Below, in pieces: positions 34,858 through 43,899 of a DNA stretch of 64,000 bases. The position numbers and the translations under genes are program-made. The notes below the pieces were generated by a model, which was given only the letters and a program-made list of their open reading frames with translations, had not been told where the DNA came from and made no database searches. The stretch's first letter is position 1. Every line of letters begins with the position of its first letter. The stretch lies in assembly GCF_019249655.2 (NCBI RefSeq), contig NZ_CP137557.1, positions 1,547,001 through 1,611,000 of the forward strand, read 5' to 3'. This DNA is from Segatella copri (GTDB lineage Bacteria; Bacteroidota; Bacteroidia; Bacteroidales; Bacteroidaceae).

Positions 34858-36315
34858 ATGCTAGAGCAACAACAGACCATATCATTCAGTGATTATTCAA
34901 GTTTGTATGACTTGATTATCCCAAAAGACAACCTGCTCCGCCAGATTACTGACCTGGTGGACTTTAGTTTCGTATACCAGGAATTGCAGGACAAGTATTG
35001 TCATGACAATGGTCGTACAGCAGAGAGTCCTATCCGTATGTTTAAGTATCTTCTTTTAAAGGTAATCTATAACATATCGGATGTTGATGTTGTTGAACGT
35101 ACTCGCTATGATATGTCGTTTAAGTACTTCTTGGGATTAACTCCTGAGGAGACTAATCTGATTAATCCTAGTTCCTTGACCAAATTCCGTCGACTTCGCC
35201 TGAAGGATATGGACCTGTTGGATCTTCTCATCAAGAAGACTGTTTCTATTGCTATAGAAGCTGGTGTCCTCAAGTCTAGAACCATCATTGTTGATGCAAC
35301 CCATACGCATTCTCGTTCCAACCCTATCAGTGCAGCAAAGAGTTTGGAGTATTATTGCAAGGACGTAATCAAGGTCGTTGATTCTGTAGATGACAGCATG
35401 GAATTGCCTGAGCTTCCAAAAGAAAAGAAGTATTCTTCTATCATGACTGCTGCCAAAACAATAGTTGCAACAGTAGAAGCTGACGCTGCAACTGCCAATA
35501 TGCCTGCAGTCAAGGAACGTCTTAACATGCTGAAAGAAACCATTTCCGATGCAGAGACCCGAGGCGTAATATCAAAAGATGAAGATGCCCGTACAGGACA
35601 TAAAACAGCGCATTCTTCATTCTTTGGCTATAAGACGCATATAGCTATGAGCGATGAGAGAATTATCACCGCAGCTACCGTCACCTCCGGCGAGAAGGGT
35701 GATGGACAGCAATTGCCGGAATTGATAAAAAAGACAGAGGAAGCAGGAATGGAAGTTGATTCCATAGTAGCAGATAAGGCATATTCCAGCAAGGAGAATC
35801 TCAAAATGGCAAAGGAAAACAATATGCGCCTCTCTGCTCGTTTAAGCTCTGTAATTGACGGTAATCGAACAAACAAACTCCCTTTTGAATACAACAAGGA
35901 TGCAGATCTGTACGTCTGCCCAGCAGGGCATCTGGCGAAATGGAAAGAGATGAATAATCGCAAAAATGACAAGCGTCACAGAAACTCCAGCATTACCTAT
36001 TATTTTGATGTGGACAAATGCAAGGTCTGTCCATTGCGTGAAGGTTGCTACAAGGAAGGAGCCAAGACAAAAACATATGCGGTTACCATCAAATCGGATG
36101 AACAGTTGGAGCAAATCGAATATCAAAAAACAGAAGAGTTTATAAATCTTCAGAGGAAACGATACAAGATAGAAGCCAAGAACTCCGAACTTAAGAATGT
36201 CTTAGGATATGACAGAGCCCTGTCATACGGTTTGTCGTGCATGGAAATGCAGGGTGCTTTGACTATTTTCGCTGCAAATGTGAAAAGAATCATCAAATTG
36301 ATGCAAAATGCATAA
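34858..36315 (+). CDS. IS1182-family transposase
   Basis: 485 residues, full length. The N-terminal DUF772-type domain is present (VDFSFVYQELQDKYC, SPIRMFKYLLLKVIY). The DDE catalytic residues appear as Asp146 (IIVDATHTHS), Asp306 (IVADKAYSS) and Glu439 in KIEAKNSELK. A zinc-binding-like cluster CPAGH, CKVCPLREGC lies between the second Asp and Glu. No frameshift is present, so it could be active. Confidence 0.93.
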   Translation: MLEQQQTISFSDYSSLYDLIIPKDNLLRQITDLVDFSFVYQELQDKYCHDNGRTAESPIRMFKYLLLKVIYNISDVDVVERTRYDMSFKYFLGLTPEETNLINPSSLTKFRRLRLKDMDLLDLLIKKTVSIAIEAGVLKSRTIIVDATHTHSRSNPISAAKSLEYYCKDVIKVVDSVDDSMELPELPKEKKYSSIMTAAKTIVATVEADAATANMPAVKERLNMLKETISDAETRGVISKDEDARTGHKTAHSSFFGYKTHIAMSDERIITAATVTSGEKGDGQQLPELIKKTEEAGMEVDSIVADKAYSSKENLKMAKENNMRLSARLSSVIDGNRTNKLPFEYNKDADLYVCPAGHLAKWKEMNNRKNDKRHRNSSITYYFDVDKCKVCPLREGCYKEGAKTKTYAVTIKSDEQLEQIEYQKTEEFINLQRKRYKIEAKNSELKNVLGYDRALSYGLSCMEMQGALTIFAANVKRIIKLMQNA

Positions 36316-36505
36316 GGGGGGAAGTAGATTCCTCTATATATTGCCGAATTAAGCGCCAGAAAGGCTATAGAAAGCTATTTGGGGCTATATTCCTGTCCAA
36401 AAAAGTATTCCACTTTTAAAAGATGAAATGCTTCTTGGACAAGAATTAAAGTTCAAAAACAAGCTATGCAACTTAAAATTGGGTACCTTTTTCAGTGCCC
36501 TCCCT

Positions 36506-36534
36506 GGGCTAGGAGCTTCTGCCCTTTCAGGGCG
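36506..36534. repeat. REP-like palindromic repeat, copy 2 (right part)
   Basis: GGGCTAGGAGCTTCTGCCCT followed by TTCAGGGCG matches the right arm of the copy at 12732-12919 (ends at 12919 there). Confidence 0.8.
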
Positions 36535-36590
36535 TGTGGCGCATATTTAATAGGCTTTTCATGCCTTTTCAATAGGCTTTTCCTGCCTTT

Positions 36591-37727
36591 TTAATACGCT
36601 TCTCCCTGCTCTATTTCTTCCTGAGTGATGCGCTTGCGGTCGATGGCGCGCCAGGCGAAGACGATGTAGGCGAGGACGAACGGGATGAGGAGGGAAACTA
36701 TCGCCATGGTGCGGAGCGTGAACTCGCTGTTGCAACTGTTGGCGAGGGTGAGCGAACTCTGAAGGTCGATGTTCGACGGATAGTAGGCGGTGTTGTTCCA
36801 ACCGGCTATCAGCAGCAGAACCAGCACGGTGAGCACGGTTCCGATGCCCGTAAACCAGATTCCCTTTCTATACTGCACGCTTCTCGATGACTTGTAAATG
36901 CCGAAGAGAACGAGTACTACACCTATTAATAATATTACAAGCAGGATTGGCATCTCCAGAAGATTGTGAAGATACTTCATGCTCTCTATCGTAATGCTGG
37001 AAGAAGAAGTGCTGAATCCATCCTTTACCAGCAATCTGATGAGAAATGGCAGGAAGAACAATAGGAAAATCAGGGCATTCCATGGCAACTGGCGAGTGCA
37101 GCGTTCCTGAATCTGCTGGTGCTCGATGTTGTTCTTGATGTAGAGCATGCCCAGGATGCGGGCTAGCATCAGTACGGCAAGTCCCAGCACCACGTTCCAT
37201 GGGTCGAGCAGGGCATCAAGACCATGACTGGCGTTTGACCAGCGGCTGATAACGGGTTGCAGACTGTTGGTAATATTGACCTTATCAATCAGAAAATTGC
37301 TGCCGTTGAAGAAGGTGGCTACGGCGCCACCAAGGAGCAGCGGACCCACGATGCCGTTGATGATAAGACAGATCTGAAAGGTCTTCGGTCCAAGAAAATT
37401 ACCTATCTTGTTCTGGAATTCATAGCTCACGGCTTGAATCACAAACGAGAACAGGATAATCATCCACAGCCAGTAGGCTCCGCCGAAACTGGTGCTGTAG
37501 AACAATGGGAACGAGGCGAAGAAGGCTCCGCCGAAGGTGACGAGCGTGGTGAAGGTGAACTCCCACTTCCTGCCCGTGGAGTTGATGATGAGGCGACGCT
37601 CTTCTTCTGTTTTCCCTAAACAGAAAATCAAGGTGTTGGCTCCCTGTACAAACATGAGAAACACCAGCAGGGCTCCTAATAATGATACGAGGAACCACCA
37701 GTATGATTGCAAAAATTCGTATGTCAT
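36591..37727 (-). CDS. cydB: Cytochrome bd ubiquinol oxidase subunit II
   Basis: 378 residues, about nine membrane helices. The N-terminus (FLQSYWWFLVSLLGALLVFLMFVQGANTL) has the CydB pattern; conserved WEFTFTTLVTFGGAFFASFP and a C-terminal helix ending near ERKRITQEEIE. It forms the bd quinol oxidase with CydA, reducing oxygen with quinol at low O2 tension in the inner membrane. 86 bases after cydA, same operon. Confidence 0.92.
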   Translation of the reverse strand: MTYEFLQSYWWFLVSLLGALLVFLMFVQGANTLIFCLGKTEEERRLIINSTGRKWEFTFTTLVTFGGAFFASFPLFYSTSFGGAYWLWMIILFSFVIQAVSYEFQNKIGNFLGPKTFQICLIINGIVGPLLLGGAVATFFNGSNFLIDKVNITNSLQPVISRWSNASHGLDALLDPWNVVLGLAVLMLARILGMLYIKNNIEHQQIQERCTRQLPWNALIFLLFFLPFLIRLLVKDGFSTSSSSITIESMKYLHNLLEMPILLVILLIGVVLVLFGIYKSSRSVQYRKGIWFTGIGTVLTVLVLLLIAGWNNTAYYPSNIDLQSSLTLANSCNSEFTLRTMAIVSLLIPFVLAYIVFAWRAIDRKRITQEEIEQGEAY

Positions 37728-37813
37728 AATACTTTCGGGTTTTGTTGTTTACTGAAAAACTATCCTATGATTCTTTTCGAAATCTTTCTGAAAAATATTG
37801 ATTATCAGAGAGA

Positions 37814-39352
37814 TTATTCGTATTCCGGTCCTTTCTTAATCTGCTTCACCAGGATGCTGATTTCTACGGCAAGCATGGTGGTGAAGAGTGCCAGGAAGAT
37901 GAAGAAGGTGGTGGCCACGCTGCCTGCCTCGATGTCGGAGATGGCGGCGCTTACTGGCAGCAGGTCTTGGATGGTCCAAGGCTGGCGACCGATTTCTGCT
38001 ACTATCCAGCCCGATTCTGAGGCGATGTAAGCCAGCGGAATCATGATGATGGCGGAAATGAGGAACCATCGGTATTGGGCGATTTCCTTCTTATAGACGA
38101 GGAAGAGGCTGAGGGCGAAGAAGAGGATGAGCAGGCATCCTACTCCCACCATCAGGCGGAAGGCGTAGAAGCAGATCGGGATGCTCGGCACCAGTTCCTT
38201 GGTGTCCTTGATGTAACCATATCCGAAGTATTTCATGTTCTCCCTGAGGATAGGGAGCTGGTCTTTCGCCTGGGTTTCGCGATAGGTTTTCAGGGCAACA
38301 ATCGCCTTCTTGCCCCGGGCTATCTTTTCCTGGGCTGATGGTTCCCGGGTTCCATCCTCGCGGGTGTAACCCTTGAGAATATCGTTCACGCCAGGCACGT
38401 AGCCATCGGCTGTGCGGGTGGCTAGAAACGAGAGCATGTTGGGGATGGCGATGCGCATGGCTGGCTCCTGCTCGCTTTCGTAATCGGGCTGCTTGAAGGG
38501 ATGAACGGCTGCTATCGCTGTAAGGCTCTCACCCTTTCCACCATTATATAATGCTTCCATCGCAGCCAGTTTCATTGGCTGCACCTGTGCCACCCGATAG
38601 GCGGAATTGTCGCCGGTCATCGCAGCCAGCAGGGTGGCGATGAGTCCTACGCCGGCACCCATCTTGATGCTCGCCTTGGCAAGTTGGGTTTCTCTCTTCT
38701 TCAGGAGATACCAGCAGCTTACGGCTACCACGAAGGTGGCTCCGATGATCCAGGATGAGGTGACGGTGTGGGTAAACTTGTTGATGGCGAATGGCGAGAG
38801 TGCCACATCCAGGAACGAGGTCATCTCGAAGCGCATGGTGTCGGGATTGAATTCCTGTCCCACCGGATATTGCATCCAGGCGTTGGCTACGAGAATCCAC
38901 CAGGCAGAAATGGTGGCGCCAAGTCCCGTGAGCCAGGTGGAGGCAAGGTGGAAGCCCCGGCTCACCTTATCCCAGCCGAAGAACATCACCGCCACGAAGG
39001 TGCTCTCCATGAAGAAAGCCAGGATGCCTTCGATGGCTAGGGGAGCGCCGAATACGTCGCCCACAAACCAGGAGTAGTTGCTCCAGTTGGTGCCAAATTC
39101 AAACTCCAGGATGATTCCTGTGGCAACGCCCATGGCGAAGTTGACGCCAAAGAGTTTTTGCCAGAAACGGGTTACGTGTTTCCAGAACGGTTTGTTGGTG
39201 CGGTAGTAACATGTTTCGGCGATGCCCATGATTACTGCCAGTCCCAGGGTGAGCGGGACGAACAGCCAATGGTAGATGGCCGTGAGTGCGAATTGCGCCC
39301 TCGACCAGTCGATGGTGGCTGATGTAATGTCTAACAAAAGATTTGTCATCAT
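37814..39352 (-). CDS. cydA: Cytochrome bd ubiquinol oxidase subunit I
   Basis: 512 residues, about nine membrane helices. Conserved CydA stretches: TAIYHWLFVPLTLG (heme ligand His), FWQKLFGVNFAMGVATGIILEFEFGTNW, and SESGWIVAEIGRQPW with VQDLLPV-type sequence near the C-terminal helices. It binds three hemes and the quinol. A Q-loop of moderate length, including GTREPSAQE. Second gene of the DUF4492-cydA-cydB operon (starts 77 bases after the small gene). Confidence 0.93.
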   Translation of the reverse strand: MMTNLLLDITSATIDWSRAQFALTAIYHWLFVPLTLGLAVIMGIAETCYYRTNKPFWKHVTRFWQKLFGVNFAMGVATGIILEFEFGTNWSNYSWFVGDVFGAPLAIEGILAFFMESTFVAVMFFGWDKVSRGFHLASTWLTGLGATISAWWILVANAWMQYPVGQEFNPDTMRFEMTSFLDVALSPFAINKFTHTVTSSWIIGATFVVAVSCWYLLKKRETQLAKASIKMGAGVGLIATLLAAMTGDNSAYRVAQVQPMKLAAMEALYNGGKGESLTAIAAVHPFKQPDYESEQEPAMRIAIPNMLSFLATRTADGYVPGVNDILKGYTREDGTREPSAQEKIARGKKAIVALKTYRETQAKDQLPILRENMKYFGYGYIKDTKELVPSIPICFYAFRLMVGVGCLLILFFALSLFLVYKKEIAQYRWFLISAIIMIPLAYIASESGWIVAEIGRQPWTIQDLLPVSAAISDIEAGSVATTFFIFLALFTTMLAVEISILVKQIKKGPEYE

Positions 39353-39429
39353 AGCTTAATGGTTTTAAAATTGTTATTATATAATGTTTTTGTATTTCTT
39401 TCGATGGAAATAGGTCTGAATTCAGAGTT

Positions 39430-39642
39430 TTATCTGTTGAGAATTTCCTTGGATACGAATCCAGCCTTGTCTCCATTCTTTGCATTTGTATTGATAAAAT
39501 CAGGAAAGAAGAAGAGCTTGAGCACCAGGAAGATGATGGCAAGCTTGATGAGGATGATGGTCCAGAGCGTCTTGCCCAGGGTCATCGTCCTGAAACCATC
39601 ATAATAGAGATGGAATATCCGTGAAAGCAGTCCTTGTTTCAT
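39430..39642 (-). CDS. DUF4492 small membrane protein of the cyd operon
   Basis: 70 residues. A single membrane helix (TIILIKLAIIFLVLKLFFFP) after an amphipathic N-terminus (LLSRIFHLYYDGFRTMTLGK). In Bacteroidota this protein precedes cydA, which suggests an accessory subunit or assembly factor for the bd oxidase; the exact role is not established. First gene of the operon, with a matching promoter at 39668-39699. Confidence 0.85.
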   Translation of the reverse strand: MKQGLLSRIFHLYYDGFRTMTLGKTLWTIILIKLAIIFLVLKLFFFPDFINTNAKNGDKAGFVSKEILNR

Positions 39643-39667
39643 TGGCTTCTTTTTTTAAATTCTGCTG

Positions 39668-39699
39668 CAAATCTACAATAAATATTTGTAACTACCAAA
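39668..39699 (-). promoter_or_regulatory. Promoter of the DUF4492-cydAB operon
   Basis: Minus strand: TTTG (39699-39696), 20-base spacer, TAGATTTG (39675-39668). Start codon 26 bases downstream. Confidence 0.75.
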
Positions 39700-39854
39700 T
39701 ATTTTGTTGAAAAATATACAAAAAAGGAAAGAATTTGTTTTTAGATGGTATGTAATGGGGCTATCTTCTCTAAAATTTGCATTTTATTCCCTTATGTTGA
39801 AATCTCCATGAGAAAAATAGCTTATTATCAAGGTGGCGAGGCTGCAGGATTTCT

Positions 39855-39895
39855 GGAGTTATTGCAAGTAATCATCAGGTTCTTGCAATAACTCC
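39855..39895 (-). terminator. Hairpin spanning the stop codon of the AraC gene
   Basis: GGAGTTATTGCAAG (39855-39868) and CTTGCAATAACTCC (39882-39895) form a perfect 14-bp stem. The stop codon of the AraC gene lies in the loop. No T-run follows on the minus strand, so it may act as a mRNA end or stability element rather than a classic terminator. Confidence 0.5.
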
Positions 39896-40894
39896 ACGTC
39901 TTAATCTGAATTCCATCGGGCTCACCCCGTGCTTCCGCTTGAATGCCGTGCAGAAATGGCTCTGGTAATCGTAGCCCAATTTGACCCCGATGTCGGCAAT
40001 CGGCAAACTCGTATCTAGGAGATAATGAACCGCTAAATCCATGCGGAAATCGAAGAGATACTGGAATACCGTGGTGCCAAACTCCTGCTTGAAGGCTTTC
40101 TTCAGGGTGCATTCGTTGGTGCCCACCATTGCCGCCAACTCGTGGAGCGAAGGCATTTCCTGGTAATGGGTGCGGATGATGCTTTGGGCATCGTGTATCT
40201 TGTCACGGATGCTGAGGCTGAGGGCTTGGCTGCTTGGCAAGAGACTGGCAGGCAGGAGGAATCCCGAGAGGCAGTCGAAGATCTTCGATTCCAGGTATTT
40301 GGAGGCTTGGTTGCCTAACAGGCGGGAACGCTGGATGTCTCGTGCCGCCTTGATGACTGCTGCTATGGCAGGCTGGTTGTACTTGATGATGGTCTGGGTA
40401 TCGAAGGTAGGATTGGTTAGGGGGGAGAGCTGATCAAAAGCCTCCGGGTCGTGCTCGATCAACTCTTCTATGAATTGCTGCGGGATGACCACGTTGAAGA
40501 TTTCGAATTGGGTGCCCTGGTTCAGGTGAGTGTTGGCACCACCTTCGCCGCTTAGAAAACAGAGGCTTGCCTCGCCTGTTTTCCACATCATTTCCTTTTT
40601 CGCACCACGACTGCCGTACACTTCTTTCATGCTGCCGCCAAGGGTTGGCATGGAGAAGAGCAGGGCTGGTCTGACCTCGTGCTGTGCGATAAACTTGGAG
40701 TTGTTCGCCTTGCCAAAATAGTGTTGGTTCATAATGCCAAACTTCTGGTAATGCCACTCCTTGAGCGAAACTTCCATTGCATCCGATTCGATGTGATTGC
40801 TCCGTTCCATCCCATGGTTGTCGATGAAGGTAAGGCCGTTCTGTCTTACCTCTCCTTCTACCTTTCCATCTCTTATTATCTGACAGTCAACCAT
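39875..40894 (-). CDS. AraC-family transcriptional regulator
   Basis: 339 residues. The C-terminal 100 residues hold two helix-turn-helix motifs typical of AraC: LHELAAMVGTNECTLKKAFK and FRMDLAVHYLLDTSLPIADI, with IGVKLGYDYQSHFCTAFKRK and GVSPMEFR. Residues 1-230 are a ligand or signal domain with no obvious family. Located upstream of the TonB-dependent receptor gene, on the same strand; a target cannot be deduced. Promoter at 40954-40984. Confidence 0.9.
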   Translation of the reverse strand: MVDCQIIRDGKVEGEVRQNGLTFIDNHGMERSNHIESDAMEVSLKEWHYQKFGIMNQHYFGKANNSKFIAQHEVRPALLFSMPTLGGSMKEVYGSRGAKKEMMWKTGEASLCFLSGEGGANTHLNQGTQFEIFNVVIPQQFIEELIEHDPEAFDQLSPLTNPTFDTQTIIKYNQPAIAAVIKAARDIQRSRLLGNQASKYLESKIFDCLSGFLLPASLLPSSQALSLSIRDKIHDAQSIIRTHYQEMPSLHELAAMVGTNECTLKKAFKQEFGTTVFQYLFDFRMDLAVHYLLDTSLPIADIGVKLGYDYQSHFCTAFKRKHGVSPMEFRLRRGVIART

Positions 40895-40953
40895 TAGCTT
40901 TATTTTAATTTGTTTTTATGCTGCGAAATTGCAATTAAGCAAGAATCACGCTG

Positions 40954-40984
40954 CAAATATACGATATTCTAAGAAAATATGCAA
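40954..40984 (-). promoter_or_regulatory. Promoter of the AraC gene
   Basis: Minus strand: TTG (40984-40982), 20-base spacer, TATATTTG (40961-40954). Confidence 0.7.
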
Positions 40985-41031
40985 GTTTATTTATAAAATT
41001 ATACCCCTTTTCGCAAAAAAAAGTCTCTGTT

Positions 41032-43281
41032 CTATTTTCCTCCCATTCTTCCCACGGCTTCCTGGGCAGAGTTCTCGCCACGGTATTGCTTCTTGGCCTG
41101 GTTGAAGCGATAGGTGAGGCGGAGCTGCACGCTTCGGATGTCTTCCCACTTCTGCTGCTGGAACCTCACGTTGCCGTAGGTGCCATCGGTCTTTTGACGC
41201 TTGGTGTTGAAGATGTCGTTCACGTTCAGGCTTAGCGAGAGACGGTCTTTCAGGAAACTCTTGTAGAGCTGGAAGTCGAAGTTGTGCACGCTGCAGATGG
41301 TGAGGAAATTGTAGGTGCCGCTGCTTCGGTAGGAGAACGAGAGGTTCATGTACCAGCCCTTTGGAAGATGGAAGCCGTTGTAGAGGCTGAAGATGTAGTA
41401 GGGGTCGTGGAAGCTTTTCTCCTTGCCCATGCTGACGGCCTTGATGAAGCCCTGCTGGATGCCTGCCTGTAGCTGCGGCTCGTAGAAGCCCCAGCGGTGG
41501 CGGTAGCCGAGGAAGCTGCCCCAGTTCCAGCAATGGTCGATGTTGGTCCAGGTGATGTAGCCCGTTTGCGGGTCATCTGAATCGGGTTTGATGATGCTGG
41601 TGATGTAATCTTTTACGTAGGTGTAGCTTGCCTGGAGGAAGAGGTCGCCGTAGCTTGCCTGGTATTGGAACTCGTGGCGCTTGGATGGCTCCAGCTGGCT
41701 GTTTCCTACCTGTCTCATGTAGCGGTTTGCGTAAACCGTGCCCGTGTTCAGCTCCTGGAAGGATGGGCGGGTTTCGGAGGAACGGTAGCTTAGGGACTGG
41801 GAGAATCTGCCTGACTGATGAGAGAGCAGGAGGGATGGGTAGAGGTTGTCGTATTTACGATGAAGCGGCTCGGTGGAGGCTGTTTCATCTTTCAGATAGT
41901 TCAGGCGGCTGTCCACGTGCTCGTATCTCAATCCTACTCTTAGGGAGAAGGGCTTGAAGTCGAGTGAATATTCGGCGAAGACGGCAGCATGATTTTCCTT
42001 GGTGATGCTGTGGGTGGAGGTTCCCTTATCGGCAGGGGTGTAATCGGTACGCGATTCGCTCTTCACGTAGTTGTACTCGGCGCCCATCATCCAGGTTTGC
42101 TTGTCGTTGATGGTGTAGTTGGCGCGGGCCTTTGCTCCCCAGATGGTTCCATCGCTTTGCGGCAGGAGGGTAAACTTGTTTCTGGCTTCCTGCTGGGTAG
42201 AGGCTGCTTCTCTCTCCGAAATCTCATCCACGAATTGGCCTTGCTCTGTGTGCAGCTTCACGAAGTCGCCGAAGAAGTTCAGCTTCCATTTTTCTCCGTA
42301 ATTACCCTGGTAGAAGGCGTTCACGTGGTGCTGCCAGTCGTAATAGAAAAACTTGTTGTTGCCCGTTACGTTGTCATCTACTTGATTGTTGGTCATCGCA
42401 TAGCTCGTCATCTTGAAAGGCATCGGCTGATGGATGTTGTAGCCATTGTATTTCACTCCGATGGTTTGCTTTTCCGTCAGGGCGAGGTCGGCTCCGGCGC
42501 TCCAGTAGAAGTGGTCGTTGTAGTTATGCTTGCAGTCGAGGGTGGAGGAGGCAATGTAAGTGGTGGCGTTATCGCCTGTATTACTGCCGCTTACGTAATT
42601 CGTGGTGATGTCCTGTTCTTTCCATTTCCCCTGCCAGTTGGCGTAACCAAGCTTGCCGTAGTACGTCATCTTGCCGCGGGTGTAGGTAAGGTCGAGGTCA
42701 TGGTTGTTGCTCACGAAGGAGTCGAAGAGGAAGCCGGAGTTCTCCACGATGGCGAGTCCTTGCAGGTTCTTCTTGGTTGTGATGAGCAGCACGCAGCCCA
42801 CGTTGTTGCCGTATTCGGCTCCGGGATGATGAATCACTTTCACCTCTTTTATCTGTGTAACGGGCAGGTTTTCTACCACGCTGTAATCCTGCACCTTTCT
42901 GTCGTTGATGTAGATTTCGGGTGCGCCGCCGATAAATGCCTGCGGTTTGCCATCCTTGTTTTTGAACATTCCGGGAAGTTTGGCAAGCACTTCCGTAGCT
43001 GTTGGCTCCTTCTCGAGCGAAGTTCCCGAGATGCGAGCCACGATTCCTCCGTTCTTCTGGCGGAATTGCGAGCGGGTTCCCTTGACGGTTACGGCCGAGA
43101 GCTGTTTCTCCCATTGGATGCTGTCCTGGCGCAGCTTTTCCTTCATCGCCTGGATGCTATCAGTAGAAATATTCTTTGCTGTAGAAATACTCTCTGCAGT
43201 AGTGGTCTTTGTCTGTTGAGCGTTTGCCATCATCGGGTTTCCCAGGATGAGCAAGCTGCTCATGATCAATTCATGTTTCAT
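41032..43281 (-). CDS. TonB-dependent receptor-like outer-membrane protein
   Basis: 749 residues from the Met at 43281 (a signal peptide MKHELIMSSLLILGNPMMANA follows; the frame can extend upstream to 43317 but that start has no signal). A plug-like domain (about 70-175: EVLAKLPGMFKNKDGKPQAF, VIHHPGAEYGNNVGCVLLI) is followed by a large barrel, in the style of the 'outer membrane beta-barrel family' receptors without a CarboxypepD domain. No SusD-type partner. Substrate unknown. A -7 element TAATTTTG lies at 43344-43337. It diverges from the yjbR gene. Confidence 0.85.
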   Translation of the reverse strand: MKHELIMSSLLILGNPMMANAQQTKTTTAESISTAKNISTDSIQAMKEKLRQDSIQWEKQLSAVTVKGTRSQFRQKNGGIVARISGTSLEKEPTATEVLAKLPGMFKNKDGKPQAFIGGAPEIYINDRKVQDYSVVENLPVTQIKEVKVIHHPGAEYGNNVGCVLLITTKKNLQGLAIVENSGFLFDSFVSNNHDLDLTYTRGKMTYYGKLGYANWQGKWKEQDITTNYVSGSNTGDNATTYIASSTLDCKHNYNDHFYWSAGADLALTEKQTIGVKYNGYNIHQPMPFKMTSYAMTNNQVDDNVTGNNKFFYYDWQHHVNAFYQGNYGEKWKLNFFGDFVKLHTEQGQFVDEISEREAASTQQEARNKFTLLPQSDGTIWGAKARANYTINDKQTWMMGAEYNYVKSESRTDYTPADKGTSTHSITKENHAAVFAEYSLDFKPFSLRVGLRYEHVDSRLNYLKDETASTEPLHRKYDNLYPSLLLSHQSGRFSQSLSYRSSETRPSFQELNTGTVYANRYMRQVGNSQLEPSKRHEFQYQASYGDLFLQASYTYVKDYITSIIKPDSDDPQTGYITWTNIDHCWNWGSFLGYRHRWGFYEPQLQAGIQQGFIKAVSMGKEKSFHDPYYIFSLYNGFHLPKGWYMNLSFSYRSSGTYNFLTICSVHNFDFQLYKSFLKDRLSLSLNVNDIFNTKRQKTDGTYGNVRFQQQKWEDIRSVQLRLTYRFNQAKKQYRGENSAQEAVGRMGGK

Positions 43282-43418
43282 AATCTTCTTTCTTATTTTA
43301 ATGTAAATATGCCGCAAAAAAATGCGAATGATGTTGCAAAATTACGGATAAGGAAACAGAAGGATTTTAATATAACGGAATTTTTTCGGATAAGCTTCGT
43401 GTTTTTATGAGATAAGTC

Positions 43419-43448
43419 TTGCGGTTTCATCAGAAATCATTATCTTTG
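43419..43448 (+). promoter_or_regulatory. Promoter of the YjbR-like gene
   Basis: TTG (43419-43421), 19-base spacer, TATCTTTG (43441-43448). Confidence 0.65.
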
Positions 43449-43464
43449 CAAAAAAAAAAAGATT

Positions 43465-43833
43465 ATGAATATAGAATCTGTTAGAGAGTATTGCCTCTCG
43501 CTTCCCCTCGTAACCGAGGATTTTCCTTTTGATGAGCAGACCTTGGTGTTTCGCATCTTGGGCAAGATCTTTGCCTGTGTTGACCTGGAGCGCCCCGAGT
43601 GGGTTACGATGAAATGTAATGCCGATTACGCCCTCGAACTCCGGGAAGTGCATCCCGAAATAGAAGGCGCATGGCATTGGAATAAGAAATACTGGAATCA
43701 GGTAAACCTTTATGGCACGCTGGAAGATGATTTCATCCAGGCCCTGATTCGCCACAGCTATTCCGAAGTGGTGAAGAAGCTCAAGAAACAGGAGCGGATG
43801 GAGCATCCGGAAATGCTGGATGTGAAGGAATAG
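43465..43833 (+). CDS. MmcQ/YjbR family protein
   Basis: 122 residues. The family pattern is clear: MNIESVREYCLSLPLVTEDF, DEQTLVFRILGKIFACVDLE, then KKYWNQVNLYGTLEDDFIQA and IRHSYSEVVKKL. The fold is a small alpha/beta domain proposed to bind DNA or act in an unknown cytoplasmic role. Lone gene with its own promoter. A bidirectional hairpin terminator follows. Confidence 0.85.
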   Translation: MNIESVREYCLSLPLVTEDFPFDEQTLVFRILGKIFACVDLERPEWVTMKCNADYALELREVHPEIEGAWHWNKKYWNQVNLYGTLEDDFIQALIRHSYSEVVKKLKKQERMEHPEMLDVKE

Positions 43834-43847
43834 GGAGAAAGTAAAAA

Positions 43848-43899
43848 GAAGAAGGCTCTGAATTAGCCATAAGAAATGCTGATTCAGAGTCTTCTTATT
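43848..43899. terminator. Bidirectional terminator
   Basis: AAGAAGGCTCTGAAT (43848-43862) pairs with ATTCAGAGTCTTCTT (43882-43896), 15 positions with one wobble. T-rich sequence follows on both strands. It lies between the convergent yjbR-like and AAA/PD-(D/E)XK genes. Confidence 0.8.

Larger units (their letters stand above)
34738..36500 (+). mobile_element. IS1182-type insertion sequence
   Basis: A 1763-base element with terminal inverted repeats GGGCACTGAAAAAG-TCCC (left) and GGGTACCTTTTTCAGTGCCC (right). Pairing extends outward by AGGGA (34733-34737) and TCCCT (36501-36505), so ends may be 34733 and 36505. It carries one intact transposase gene with its own promoter and sits inside the REP-like repeat. 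No clear direct target duplication is seen. Confidence 0.9.

Noticed and set aside
34733..36505. Clear target-site duplication of the IS element
   Set aside because: The flanks are inverted (AGGGA and TCCCT), not direct copies, so they are more likely part of the element ends.
41989..43410. Long plus-strand frame opposite the TonB receptor-like gene
   Set aside because: It runs across the receptor and its divergent promoter region and has the composition of an antisense frame.
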